Source: Cerrena zonata
Lineage: Eukaryota > Basidiomycota > Agaricomycetes > Polyporales > Cerrenaceae
Length of the DNA stretch: 53,167 nucleotides
NCBI GenBank assembly: GCA_038087015.1
Contig: JASBNA010000126.1
Coordinates: 1 to 53,167 of the forward strand
Reading direction: 5' to 3'
Both the position numbers and the translations under genes were made by a program. The notes beneath the pieces are model-generated. The model made no database searches. It had not been told where the DNA came from and was given only the letters and a program-made list of their open reading frames with translations. Positions 9,806 through 18,662 of this stretch are shown piece after piece (position 1 is the stretch's first letter; the number at the start of each line of letters is the position of its first letter).

Positions 9806-10108
9806 TGTATACTAATAATTTAATTGATTGATAAAGAAAAGAAAAAAAGATTGATAATCCCATTTCATAAGGAAATTAGATTACTTTTATATAACAGAGA
9901 AAAAACCATTAGTGGATTCGCCCCCCTCCAGTGCAGGATCAGCTCAAACACCCTTACCAAAACATAAACATCAACATCAAGTACTCGATGCGTAGTAAAT
10001 CCAGTCACAATCGACTCCATCAACAATCCCTGTACAACAATCCACTGACACGGTACCCAATCTACAGTGTTTATGGGTTTGCGGTTTGTGGGAGTAAATT
10101 TTGTGAAG

Positions 10109-10154
10109 GGAGTACTCCGATTTACACACCGGGGTGTGTAAACGGGAGCACTCC
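10109..10154. repeat. 46-bp nested palindrome in the histone promoter
   Basis: The layout is a 10-bp palindrome GGAGTACTCC, 2 bp, TTTACACACC (10121-10130), 2 bp, GGTGTGTAAA (10133-10142), 2 bp, then GGAGCACTCC (10145-10154). The inner arms are perfect reverse complements, and the outer blocks differ by one base. The right half recurs as a 19-bp direct repeat at 10223-10241. It lies about 344 bp from H2B and 304 bp from H2A. A paired operator for a dimeric or cooperative factor is the likely explanation. Confidence 0.85.
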
Positions 10155-10336
10155 ACCGCGCGCGCGCCCGGTGTAACTGTGGGCACGGGTTCTGCGGTAC
10201 ACCCGGTACAGGGGGCAGCAGAGGTGTGTAAACGGGAGCACGGGTACGCGTACCGGCTGCCAACACAAACACCAGAAGATCATGATGGGATATACACAAA
10301 CATTGGTACAGAGAATGGTGTTGATGTTTGGCCTGG

Positions 10337-10372
10337 GAGTGTTTTGGTGAGTGTTTTGGTGAGTGTTTTGGT
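10337..10372 (+). repeat. 12-bp x3 tandem repeat upstream of H2B
   Basis: GAGTGTTTTGGT is repeated three times without a mismatch (10337-10348, 10349-10360, 10361-10372). It lies 41 bp upstream of the H2B TATA box at 10414. Position and perfect periodicity suggest a regulatory array or a recent slippage product. I do not recognise the motif as a known binding site. Confidence 0.9.
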
Positions 10373-10497
10373 AAATTGGTGGAGATGGTGTTTTGTTATG
10401 ACTTGGGCAGTCATATATAAACCCAACCAAATCCATTTCTTTTTAGTCAAAAAGTATTTCCAATTATTTCCCCATTAATTAATCCAAGTAAGACAAA

Positions 10498-10890
10498 ATG
10501 GCCCCAAAAGCTGAAAAGAAACCTGCCTCTAAAGCTCCAGCTGAAAAGAAACCAGCTGCCAAAAAGACTGCTTCTTCTTCTGAACCAAAAAAGAGATCTA
10601 AAACCAGAAAAGAAACTTACTCTTCTTATATCTATAAAGTTTTGAAACAAACTCACCCAGACACTGGTATTTCTCAAAAAGCCATGTCTATCATGAACTC
10701 TTTTGTTAACGATATTTTCGAAAGAATTGCTGGTGAAGCTTCTAAATTAGCTGCTTACAACAAGAAATCCACCATTTCTGCTAGAGAAATTCAAACTGCT
10801 GTTAGATTGATCTTACCAGGTGAATTAGCTAAACACGCTGTTTCTGAAGGTACCAGAGCTGTCACCAAATACTCCTCTGCTGCTAACTAA
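10498..10890 (+). CDS. HTB1: Histone H2B
   Basis: 130-residue core histone H2B. It has a Lys/Ala-rich tail ([20 protein letters not shown]), then [24 protein letters not shown] and the histone fold with [21 protein letters not shown]. It ends [13 protein letters not shown], and the conserved Lys of AVTKY is the Bre1/Rad6 ubiquitylation site. Codons are strongly biased. It is transcribed away from H2A from the shared promoter; BST1 is convergent downstream. Confidence 0.97.
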   Translation: MAPKAEKKPASKAPAEKKPAAKKTASSSEPKKRSKTRKETYSSYIYKVLKQTHPDTGISQKAMSIMNSFVNDIFERIAGEASKLAAYNKKSTISAREIQTAVRLILPGELAKHAVSEGTRAVTKYSSAAN

Positions 10891-11018
10891 TTTTATTTCT
10901 TTAATTCTTTTATATTATTGTGTTTTATTAACTTAATCCATTGAGTCATCTTTGGTGTGTACATTAGTTTATCTTTAATGAATGTCTTCAAAAAATTACT
11001 GTATCATGTAGTAAAATA

Positions 11019-14000
11019 TTAATCTATGTAGTATAAAAATAATATCCAACTGCTCAAGCAGTTGAATAAATGATGCAACCAGTAAGTATGACGGATTCCG
11101 TAGATTAATGAATAGCAAATAAAGTATATGATTATTCCGTAGCTGATTTTATTCTTCCATCCAGTCAGTTTCCCAGGTAATAGCTTACCTCTCATATAAC
11201 TGTTTCGTTCAACCATTATCAAGATTGGTATTATTGCTAAAAAATTGTGATGCGACAGAAATGGGGTCTTCCAATTAACCGTAAAATTATGAATAAATAC
11301 AATTAATATCGGAATATTGATTGGTAAGATCCATAGCATCATCATTAATAAACTAACTTGGTAATTATAGTAATTCTCTTCCTTTTTACCCAATCTTATA
11401 ACACTCATCACTTGTACAATCACACTTACCAAATATCCAAATTGAAATGGTAAGAAGAACGTTAATAATAGTATTATTATTATAGTACTGGCGATTCTTC
11501 TTTTCAAACCTCCTCCTCCTGTTGATTCCGAAAAGTTAATCCAACTTAACATCTTAGTCATCATTTGTCCAATCATATCAACAATATAATATAATACCAA
11601 ATTGATTCCAATCGACATCAAGTAGAAAATAATCCCAAGAAACCAAAGCGTTCCGTACTCCTCTAACCCTAGATAAAATGAGTTCATCTTAAATTGACGA
11701 TGTAAACTAATATTGATTTCATTGGGGTCTTGTATAACTACCGGATCAATCATGTTTAAAATAACCGCAACAATATCAGTATTCACTATACTTCCTAAAA
11801 CCCCCAATATGATAAAAGTCCCAATTAAGACTATGGGCTTACAACACATTTGTAACCCTTGTACATAACTCATCCAACGGTGACTCTTATGGTAAATAAT
11901 TAATTGAATTAAAAATACCATTAAACTTATTATTAGTCCAAATGCAACAACTCCCAATCTATAACGTAAAACTAATAATCTTAAACTGGTGAATAATTCA
12001 ATCAGAACTCTTATGTCTAATGGCAATTCTCCATCCTTGTTTTCTGTAGAATCATTCCAGATTTCTAAATTCATATTATGTGATACACTTGTTTTAAAAG
12101 GGGTAAATGGAGCAATCCCATGCATTGTCATTATTAATGATCTCTTATGTTTATCTAAGATATTAATATGCCATTTTGATTCATATGGTTCAATACTCCA
12201 TTGTCTAATAAAGGGTTCGAAATTAGTCCGCTCCTCTTGTTCAGGGGTTTCTCCTTCTCGACCTCCTTTATGATACTTGATTTCAACTTTATATGCCAAT
12301 AATGATGACCAGGCTCCAGGAATCTTAACATTGACACTCAATGGCCTTTTCGCCGATAAAGAAATATCATTCCCAGTGGTGAATAACAGAAATAATGAAG
12401 AATCCAAAGTATATTCAGTTGATTTTGCTTCTGATGATTCTGCAATTAAAAAGTTTTCATCTTTAATTAAATCATCATTACCACTTGATTCACCAATCAA
12501 AATCAAATCATAATTCTTAAGAATCAGTTGATCATATTGAATAGAAGTAAAGGGTCTGTGATCTCCATCTAACGAAGAATCACTCAATTTATTTATTGAA
12601 TTATGTGATCTAGGTACTGAAACAGTATCTGAAGCAACATCGATACACTCTAATGCAACATACTCTTGTGTCAATTCATTTGTATAATCGTATATCAACC
12701 CTTGAACTGGTTCATTCTTTTTCGATTTGTCTTGATTATTGCATAGCAAAATACTTGGGTTATTATTTTGTTCACTTTGAAATCTAGACCAGGAATTGAA
12801 TCCAACAGTACTTAATAAGGAAAATTTCGAATCGGTTTTCTTATTTAAATGGATTAAATGGAAAAATTCATTTTTATGGCCCGGATTGAATTTTAAAACA
12901 TTATCACCATTTTTTTTGGTTGATTGAGTTATCTGTGTATCTAATTTAATATTGATTTTATCTTGTTGTTGTTGCGGATTCCCGGTTAATTCAGGTATTA
13001 AGTACTCTTCAAATCCAGTCAATAATTTTTTTTTCATCTTCAACATTCTTTTGCTCAACGGCAATGTTTTATAAGGGCGATTCATAATCTGCAATATCAA
13101 GTAATAATTCGGAAATCTTTCTTCTTAATTGACCACACCAAACAATTGCTAAATGATCGACTGGGGTCCAGACGTTTTGTATCCCAGTAGTATAGACTGT
13201 AAATCCATTCGAAGGTGGAACAAGATATCCGAGAGTTGTGTAATCAGCTGGTAATATGGTATCCAATAAACCACCAGTGATTGAAACTAAAGAAAGATTT
13301 GCTAATCGTTCCTTAGCAATATTATTTAATTCCTTATCATTACCTGATTTACCACTACCATCATCATTTTCTAATTTCTCCTGATAGCCAGCCAACCAGA
13401 ATCTATCAATGGCCGAGTATATTTTTAAAATGTCACCGTCAAAAGTTAAAGGAGCAGCAGCATGAGGAGAAGCCAAAGTAATGATTGTATTTATTGACTC
13501 CGGAACATAATTTGGTAAAGTAACCATAACTCTTGCAACCACTCCACCCATTGAATGAGCTAAAACTATTACCGATTTGGGAGGGTTAACATTATTTTCA
13601 TATAATTGTAAAATAAACTTAATAGCTTGATTCAAATATTCGGCTTGATCTAGAATGGTACGACCATGGAAAGCAGTAAAATCTTCATTAAAATCAGCAC
13701 TGAAAAAATCAAAATTTTTAGAGTTGACATTACTAAAATTATCATCAAAGTACAAATTTGAAGTTTCTGAAGCAATTGATCTTACTTGTCTGTAACTTCC
13801 TGCATTACCTGGTATAAATAAAATTGGTATCCCGTTTAATGATTGATTATCTTCATTAGGAATTGGGTCTTTATTCTGTTCTCTATATAAGTACAATGAG
13901 TACTTTGAAGCAAACTTGGTGTGAGTTTCATCGAATGATTTAATTCTAGCATAAGATGGGAACATATAAACTTTACGACATCCTGAAGCATCGGCGCCAG

Positions 14001-14127
14001 ACAATGTCTTAAAATACAAAGCTCCGGTCAAATAAAACAACAACAACCCAACAAACGCCACTAATAGTAGAACCAGCCTACCCGGCCTTATCGATCTACC
14101 TTTTGATCCTGGTTTTGTCAAGTCCAT
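11019..14127 (-). CDS. BST1: GPI inositol-deacylase Bst1 (PGAP1), one-base frameshift
   Basis: ER membrane lipase that removes the acyl chain from the inositol of GPI anchors and is needed for GPI-protein export. The upstream frame (13069-14127) has a membrane anchor (about residues 18-40), [14 protein letters not shown] and the nucleophile elbow [13 protein letters not shown]. It ends soon after [25 protein letters not shown]. The downstream frame (11019-13100) continues [10 protein letters not shown] and contains the multi-pass C-terminal half. Dropping one C from the CCC run (plus-strand GGG, 13075-13077) joins them into a 1,035-residue protein, close to the yeast length of about 1,029. 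An extra base from sequencing is likelier than a true two-gene split. Confidence 0.9.
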
Positions 14128-14571
14128 GGTGAAAGAGGGAAATATGATAGATGATGGGCGCGTAATTCTAATGCATGGGTAAGTTTAACCTGGATTGAAA
14201 TGCCAATAAAGAGAGAATTGATTGTTGGATTTGGAATCGGGTATTTCAGTCACGACCTCCTGCTGTTGATATCGCTTAATTGAATCTGGTTTAAAGGGAA
14301 AGGAATCACGATCAGTCGACCTGGCAGGCAGTTTCTGACTTTTTAATGATTTCGCTTCGAGTTTTAAACCCGTACATCTGTTTGATTTTTAAATTTCGAG
14401 AGATATCCAAATTGCTGTGAAAAACTACAAGATGGCCATTGATAAGCACAAAACAAGGTTTATTTTACCAAAGAATGTGAGGAGAGTAGAACTGAAGTAG
14501 AATCTAAATATAAAAGTAACAGAAAAACAAGAAGTGAAAGAAAGAAAAGACAAAAAAAAGCCAATCTAGTA
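14128..14571. other. Gene-free gap upstream of BST1
   Basis: This is 444 bp between BST1 and the His-rich gene, both on the minus strand. It holds the BST1 promoter and the 3' flank of its neighbour. There are scattered A-rich tracts near 14520-14570. I found no RNA gene, strong repeat or credible short ORF. Confidence 0.5.
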
Positions 14572-15246
14572 TCAATCTTCAGTGTCAGCTTTGTTCTCTT
14601 CTTTATTTGTCAATTCTGATTTATGGGTGTAATTCTTCTTTTTATCGTCTTCAATCAAAACAATCTTATCACCAATCAATTTATTTCGCTCCACCACTTT
14701 CACAGCAACATCTTCTTTCAAGAAACCTTCTTTTTGGGCAATTTCAATCAAATGCTGCACTTCCTCGGTGGAAAAATGTCCATCCAAGGGTATTTTCCCC
14801 GGTGGGATCTCAAAGCCATCCTCGTCATACTCTGCCTCTTCGTCTGATTCACTTCCGGAGGAGGTATCACTTGAGCTCGGAGTTTCAATTTTCTCATCAG
14901 TGGTTGTTTTAGCATGCTCCTTAGAGCTCTTACTATTTTTGGGGTGTTTTTTAGAATAGTCTTTTGACAATTGAACCGTTGGATTCGGACTCTTCGGAGT
15001 TTCCTTCTTGTCATCAGCACCGTTGTTATTATGGACGTGCTTGTGGTGTTCTTTGTTGTGATGTTTATGGTGCTCTTCATTGTGATGCTTATGGTCTTCT
15101 TTTTGATCATCATCGTTATCATCTTCCTCTTCATGAGAGGGACTTGGATTTTGTAGCACCAACTCTTGGAGCTTGTGCATGGTCTCCTCCTCGGAGATTT
15201 CCACTGAGGGTTGCGATGGCTGGGTAATAATCTCTATCTTGTTCAT
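14572..15246 (-). CDS. Uncharacterised acidic protein with a His-rich segment
   Basis: 224 residues from the ATG at 15244-15246 (MNKIEIITQPSQPSVEISEE). I do not recognise the family. Visible parts: an acidic stretch (EEEDDNDDDQKED); a His/Lys/Asn-rich segment at about residues 52-72 with repeated HHN/HHK units; a Ser/Thr/Lys-rich linker; and a more ordered-looking C-terminal part (DEDGFEIPPGKIPLDGHFST, then EEVQHLIEIAQKEGFLKED). There is no signal peptide or membrane segment. The His cluster could bind metal, but that is a guess from composition. The C-terminal block looks like the conserved portion and would be the best query. It is divergent from the MRP8-like gene. Confidence 0.75.
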   Translation of the reverse strand: MNKIEIITQPSQPSVEISEEETMHKLQELVLQNPSPSHEEEDDNDDDQKEDHKHHNEEHHKHHNKEHHKHVHNNNGADDKKETPKSPNPTVQLSKDYSKKHPKNSKSSKEHAKTTTDEKIETPSSSDTSSGSESDEEAEYDEDGFEIPPGKIPLDGHFSTEEVQHLIEIAQKEGFLKEDVAVKVVERNKLIGDKIVLIEDDKKKNYTHKSELTNKEENKADTED

Positions 15247-15514
15247 TTTCAAAGTAATAACTGCGTTGATGAAGAAGAAATAGGGTAATTTGATGGTTTT
15301 ATAAGGTGAAACACTGCTTGCTTGCTAAATTATCATCAAAATGTATGATGTAATTAAGGATTTTGGCGGAGTTTCAGATTTACCCGTGCACCCAGCAATT
15401 TTTAATTTTAATTTTGATTTTTTTTTTTTTGTTTATATGGAAAAAAAAAAAAACCCTGGAGTTGTCACAAGTTAAGTACTACGTTTGCTTTGATAAGGAA
15501 CAAGTGTGGATACA

Positions 15515-16180
15515 ATGTCCGGCAAAGAATTAACGTTGCAACAGCTAAATGATAAAGTTAGCGAGTTATCAATTATTGTTGAAAAACAATCAAAAATAAT
15601 TGGTAGTACAGGACAGCAATTACTTGACTTACAAATTAAAAATGTCAAGTCTGGAATGAATGATATTGATTTGAAATCAACTTCTCAACCAGCAATTGAT
15701 ACAAGTGATTTCATAACAAATGAAGATATAATACAATTGGTTGGGGAATTACAAGGTCAGCTTGATTTTTTGGAAGAGAGAGGCATTCGAAGAAACTTCA
15801 ATTCGAGATTGAGCGAAACAACCCCAAGTAAAATTATAGCACCAATATCCAATAAGGACGGAGAGTTTCCTAATGAAGAGATATGGCCTACCAGAGTAGA
15901 AGACTTGTTGAAGATTGATAAGTTTGATCTTGTGTTGCTTTGTGAGTTTTACGAATTGGTGATCCCCGTCTCTCAACAAGAGGATTTAAAAGATTTTCTT
16001 AAAAATGATGCTATCGACCCTAATCAGGTAGAAAAATTATTGGCCAGCGCTAGTAATGTCGGTGAGCAAGGTTTGAAAGAACGGGTCGACTCCTACGACG
16101 ATGGACAAATCGATGATTTGTTTGACCAATTAACAAGGTATCTTGGGATACCAATTAGAAGAAATAAATATACTTGGTAA
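15515..16180 (+). CDS. MRP8-like protein (YKL142W family)
   Basis: 221 residues from the ATG at 15515 (MSGKELTLQQLNDKVSELS); the frame is open nine bases further but without another ATG. The N-terminal coiled coil (about residues 5-45) is followed by a linker and a C-terminal block WPTRVEDLLKIDKFDLVLLCEFYELVIP. It ends with LFDQLTRYLGIPIRR. The size and the FDLVLLCEFYEL-type motif recall S. cerevisiae Mrp8, once listed as a mitochondrial ribosomal protein but now of unclear function. I see no obvious mitochondrial presequence. The assignment is from memory of the family, so it is moderate. A poly-T/poly-A rich promoter separates it from the divergent His-rich gene. Confidence 0.6.
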   Translation: MSGKELTLQQLNDKVSELSIIVEKQSKIIGSTGQQLLDLQIKNVKSGMNDIDLKSTSQPAIDTSDFITNEDIIQLVGELQGQLDFLEERGIRRNFNSRLSETTPSKIIAPISNKDGEFPNEEIWPTRVEDLLKIDKFDLVLLCEFYELVIPVSQQEDLKDFLKNDAIDPNQVEKLLASASNVGEQGLKERVDSYDDGQIDDLFDQLTRYLGIPIRRNKYTW

Positions 16181-17488
16181 ATAGTGTAATATATAAACTA
16201 TGCAAATTATGCTAAAAAAATTGCAAAAAAGAAGAGTCTACAGCACGATGGTTTCCATTATGGTCTCCCACTAACGTACTCAGCATCGCTCTCAGCAGCT
16301 TAATAATTATTGATCGGACGGGTAATCATGCTTTATGCTGGATATGGCCGTAGACATTTCAATAAAAATTCCGGTTTACTATACAAACAAATGTTTAAAG
16401 ATGTTGAAAATTGGTGTTTTTAAAAAAAAAATCAAATAATGAATTTTTTAATACTCTAGTGGTATTTTTCTACTGATACAGATAAGTAGATGAGCTGAGG
16501 TTCTTTATTGTTTGAAAAAAAGAGTGGAAAAAGCAAGCATATCCCATCAAAAGTCCCTCTGATTCCGAAAGTAACTAATGTTCAATTCAAGCACGAAAGC
16601 TTTAATGTAGAGGTTTGCTAATGGGGAAGAAAGTGCAGAGGTTTTCTAACCATCGAGTATTGCTTGTCAATAAGACATATAAGACAGAATACTCTTTTAA
16701 GAGAAGCTGGAGACAGCTTCTCCAACACCGTATATCTATGCTCCTTGTAGGTTGTCTGGCAGATGATTAACAGCTGTGAGGTTTCATAGCCACAGAGAGG
16801 TAGATTTCCTTCACTCTTCCAATAAAAGCCTAATTATTTGTTCATGAATCTTAGGATGGGGTTTGGTTACAAACCATATCTTAATTGTCCGTACTAAAAC
16901 ATATGTTTATATGTATAGTATAGATATATGTATCCGATAGAGGTCTGATCTACCCACATAACCCGATATAGCTAGATACATACTAATAACTGATTATGGA
17001 TTAATTTATTACTTTCAAACAGGAACGTATTAGCGTAAATAATATAACAAGACATCCAAGTTGCACAACGATCAAACCCCTTTTAATAACCATCCCGTGA
17101 GCTCGACATGGAACTCTTGCAGTAGCTCAATAATCCTATTGGTAATCCTCGAAGCTTCTCTTGTTTAAAATGACTTAACATAGATTTATTTGTTCAAGTG
17201 GGTCAAGTCACGACTTTGAAAACTATCCAGTATATCCCTTGCCACTAATCATTCCAAAACTTTTCCATTCAACAAAGTCACCTTCAGTCGTAACCTGTTT
17301 TTAAATACCTTTAACAAATAGGAACAGTTGTTGCAAAGTTTAATTACTGCAATTTTTTGAGTGCGGATACCAGGTTGCGTGTGGTGTACTGGCTTGTTTT
17401 TTAGAGTTTTTTTTTCATTGACGTGTTGACATAAAAAGATTCAACAACTTCCTTCTTATACTACGATTACAAAGCATAAACTACCAAG
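16181..17488. other. 1.3-kb gene-free region upstream of SEC66
   Basis: There is no ORF of note on either strand over 1,308 bp, which is long for this compact segment. A perfect hairpin lies at 16701-16722: GAGAAGCTG, a four-base loop, then CAGCTTCTC. An AT-rich stretch at about 16900-16940 carries TATGTATA-type runs. I looked for tRNA B boxes and the core motifs of U1, U2, U4, U5 and U6 and did not find them. It may hold a non-coding RNA such as a snoRNA, SRP, RNase P or telomerase RNA, but I cannot support any of these. Confidence 0.5.
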
Positions 17489-18253
17489 ATGGATGAAGAA
17501 GCTACCACCCAGGAGCAAATAAAGGTTTCCATTTTCACACCATTGATTTATGTTGGGGTGTTGCTCACGTGTTTTATTGCATTTTCAATAATTTATAGAC
17601 GTAAAAAAATTAAGAATTTAACTAAGGTTGAACCAATTTTCGGAGAAAATCATACTGCTTCATTATATCAATTCTTAAAAGCACAATATACAAATCCAGA
17701 TGCAACCAAGGAAACCAAGCCGCATGAAAAAGTTTTAAAAGCAGCTTTATTAAGAAGAGCGGTTGAAGCAATTAGAATATCATTAAAATTGAAAGAAAAT
17801 GAACCAATTTTCAAGTATTTGTATCAAGAAGGATTGATTGGTGATGAAGTCTTTAGACAATTTGAATTCCAAGCAAAATATCAGGAATTGGAATTGAAAG
17901 AAATTGTTCAAGAAACTGAACTTTACAAGAAAGGTTGGGTCCAGACTTTTTTCCCAGTAGCTCAAGAAATTTGCTTCAACGAGGCTTTAAGAAGAAGATT
18001 AAACGCAATGGATGGAAGATCTAAAAGTTTATCTGTCTTGTGGGAATACTATGTTGATTTATCAGAAGGTAAGTCTACAACAGCTGAGGCCTCAACCCCA
18101 ATAACGAATTCACCAACTCCTCTTGCTGCTGAAGCATCCCAAGAATCTAAACCTGCAGATTCTCTTTCCGAACCTAATTCCACTGATGATAATGCTTCTT
18201 CTGAAAAGAATACGAAAAAGAATAATAAAAAGAAGAATAACAAAAAAAAGTGA
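17489..18253 (+). CDS. SEC66: Sec66 (Sec71), Sec63-complex translocation subunit
   Basis: Subunit of the Sec63 complex for post-translational import into the ER. 254 residues. A short lumenal N-terminus is followed by one transmembrane segment (about residues 16-36, PLIYVGVLLTCFIAFSIIY) and a cytosolic domain. That domain carries the family blocks HEKVLKAALLRRAVEAIRISLKLKE and GWVQTFFPVAQEICFNEALRRR. A Ser/Thr/Pro-rich linker and a very Lys/Asn-rich tail extend it beyond S. cerevisiae Sec66 (206 aa). The start is the first ATG after a long A/T-rich leader. Confidence 0.93.
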   Translation: MDEEATTQEQIKVSIFTPLIYVGVLLTCFIAFSIIYRRKKIKNLTKVEPIFGENHTASLYQFLKAQYTNPDATKETKPHEKVLKAALLRRAVEAIRISLKLKENEPIFKYLYQEGLIGDEVFRQFEFQAKYQELELKEIVQETELYKKGWVQTFFPVAQEICFNEALRRRLNAMDGRSKSLSVLWEYYVDLSEGKSTTAEASTPITNSPTPLAAEASQESKPADSLSEPNSTDDNASSEKNTKKNNKKKNNKKK

Positions 18254-18662
18254 TTTCTTCCCCTTTCTTCTGATTTCTTTATTACACCCATATACAATGT
18301 ATATAATTCTTTATCTTTCCTTTGTAATATAACCATTTCCCCAAAAATACCATTGTAGTTAACTTATACATCTATGGATAGGAATATGAAATAGAGAGAG
18401 ACGTGCGTGTGTAGATCAAAATTTAATCAAATAGGTGTAAAGTTACTGGAAAAACGAAAACACATGAGATCATAACTGGATAAACTTGAATTCTTCTCCT
18501 TAAAGACAAGTAGTTAGTTTCGAGGATATTTCCAAGTTATATTGAAGCCTTTGTTAGCGGAGGTTTTGATTTGTGGTTTATTTGCTGAAAGAATTTATCC
18601 AATCATTGATATCTTGTCGAAAATAGCAATAGTTATAAGAGGAGAAACCATTGAATTGAAAT
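18254..18662. other. SEC66-SEC3 intergenic region
   Basis: This 409-bp stretch between two co-oriented genes contains the SEC66 3' flank (AT-rich) and the SEC3 promoter. I see no clear TATA box, repeat or RNA gene in it. Confidence 0.45.

Larger units (their letters stand above)
9806..10497. promoter_or_regulatory. Shared H2A/H2B bidirectional promoter
   Basis: This is the 692-bp region between divergent H2A and H2B. TATA elements are visible for H2A (TTTATATAA, about 9887-9895, minus-strand use) and H2B (TATATAA, 10414-10420). The centre (about 10105-10255) is unusually GC-rich, with a run of alternating CG. It contains a nested palindrome (10109-10154), a 19-bp direct repeat (10133-10151 and 10223-10241) and a 12-bp triple repeat (10337-10372), described separately. 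I could not recognise canonical Spt10 sites by eye. Weak open frames here have no histone- or other family-like sequence. Confidence 0.7.

Noticed and set aside
13069..13100. Programmed frameshifting as the default explanation for the split genes
   Set aside because: No known yeast +1 site (such as CUU-AGG-C) or -1 slippery heptamer is present, the direction differs among genes, and all cases resolve by one homopolymer base.
16181..17488. tRNA or solo LTR in the long gap
   Set aside because: No GGTTCRANYCC-type B box, cloverleaf or TG...CA-bounded repeat with target-site duplication was found by eye.
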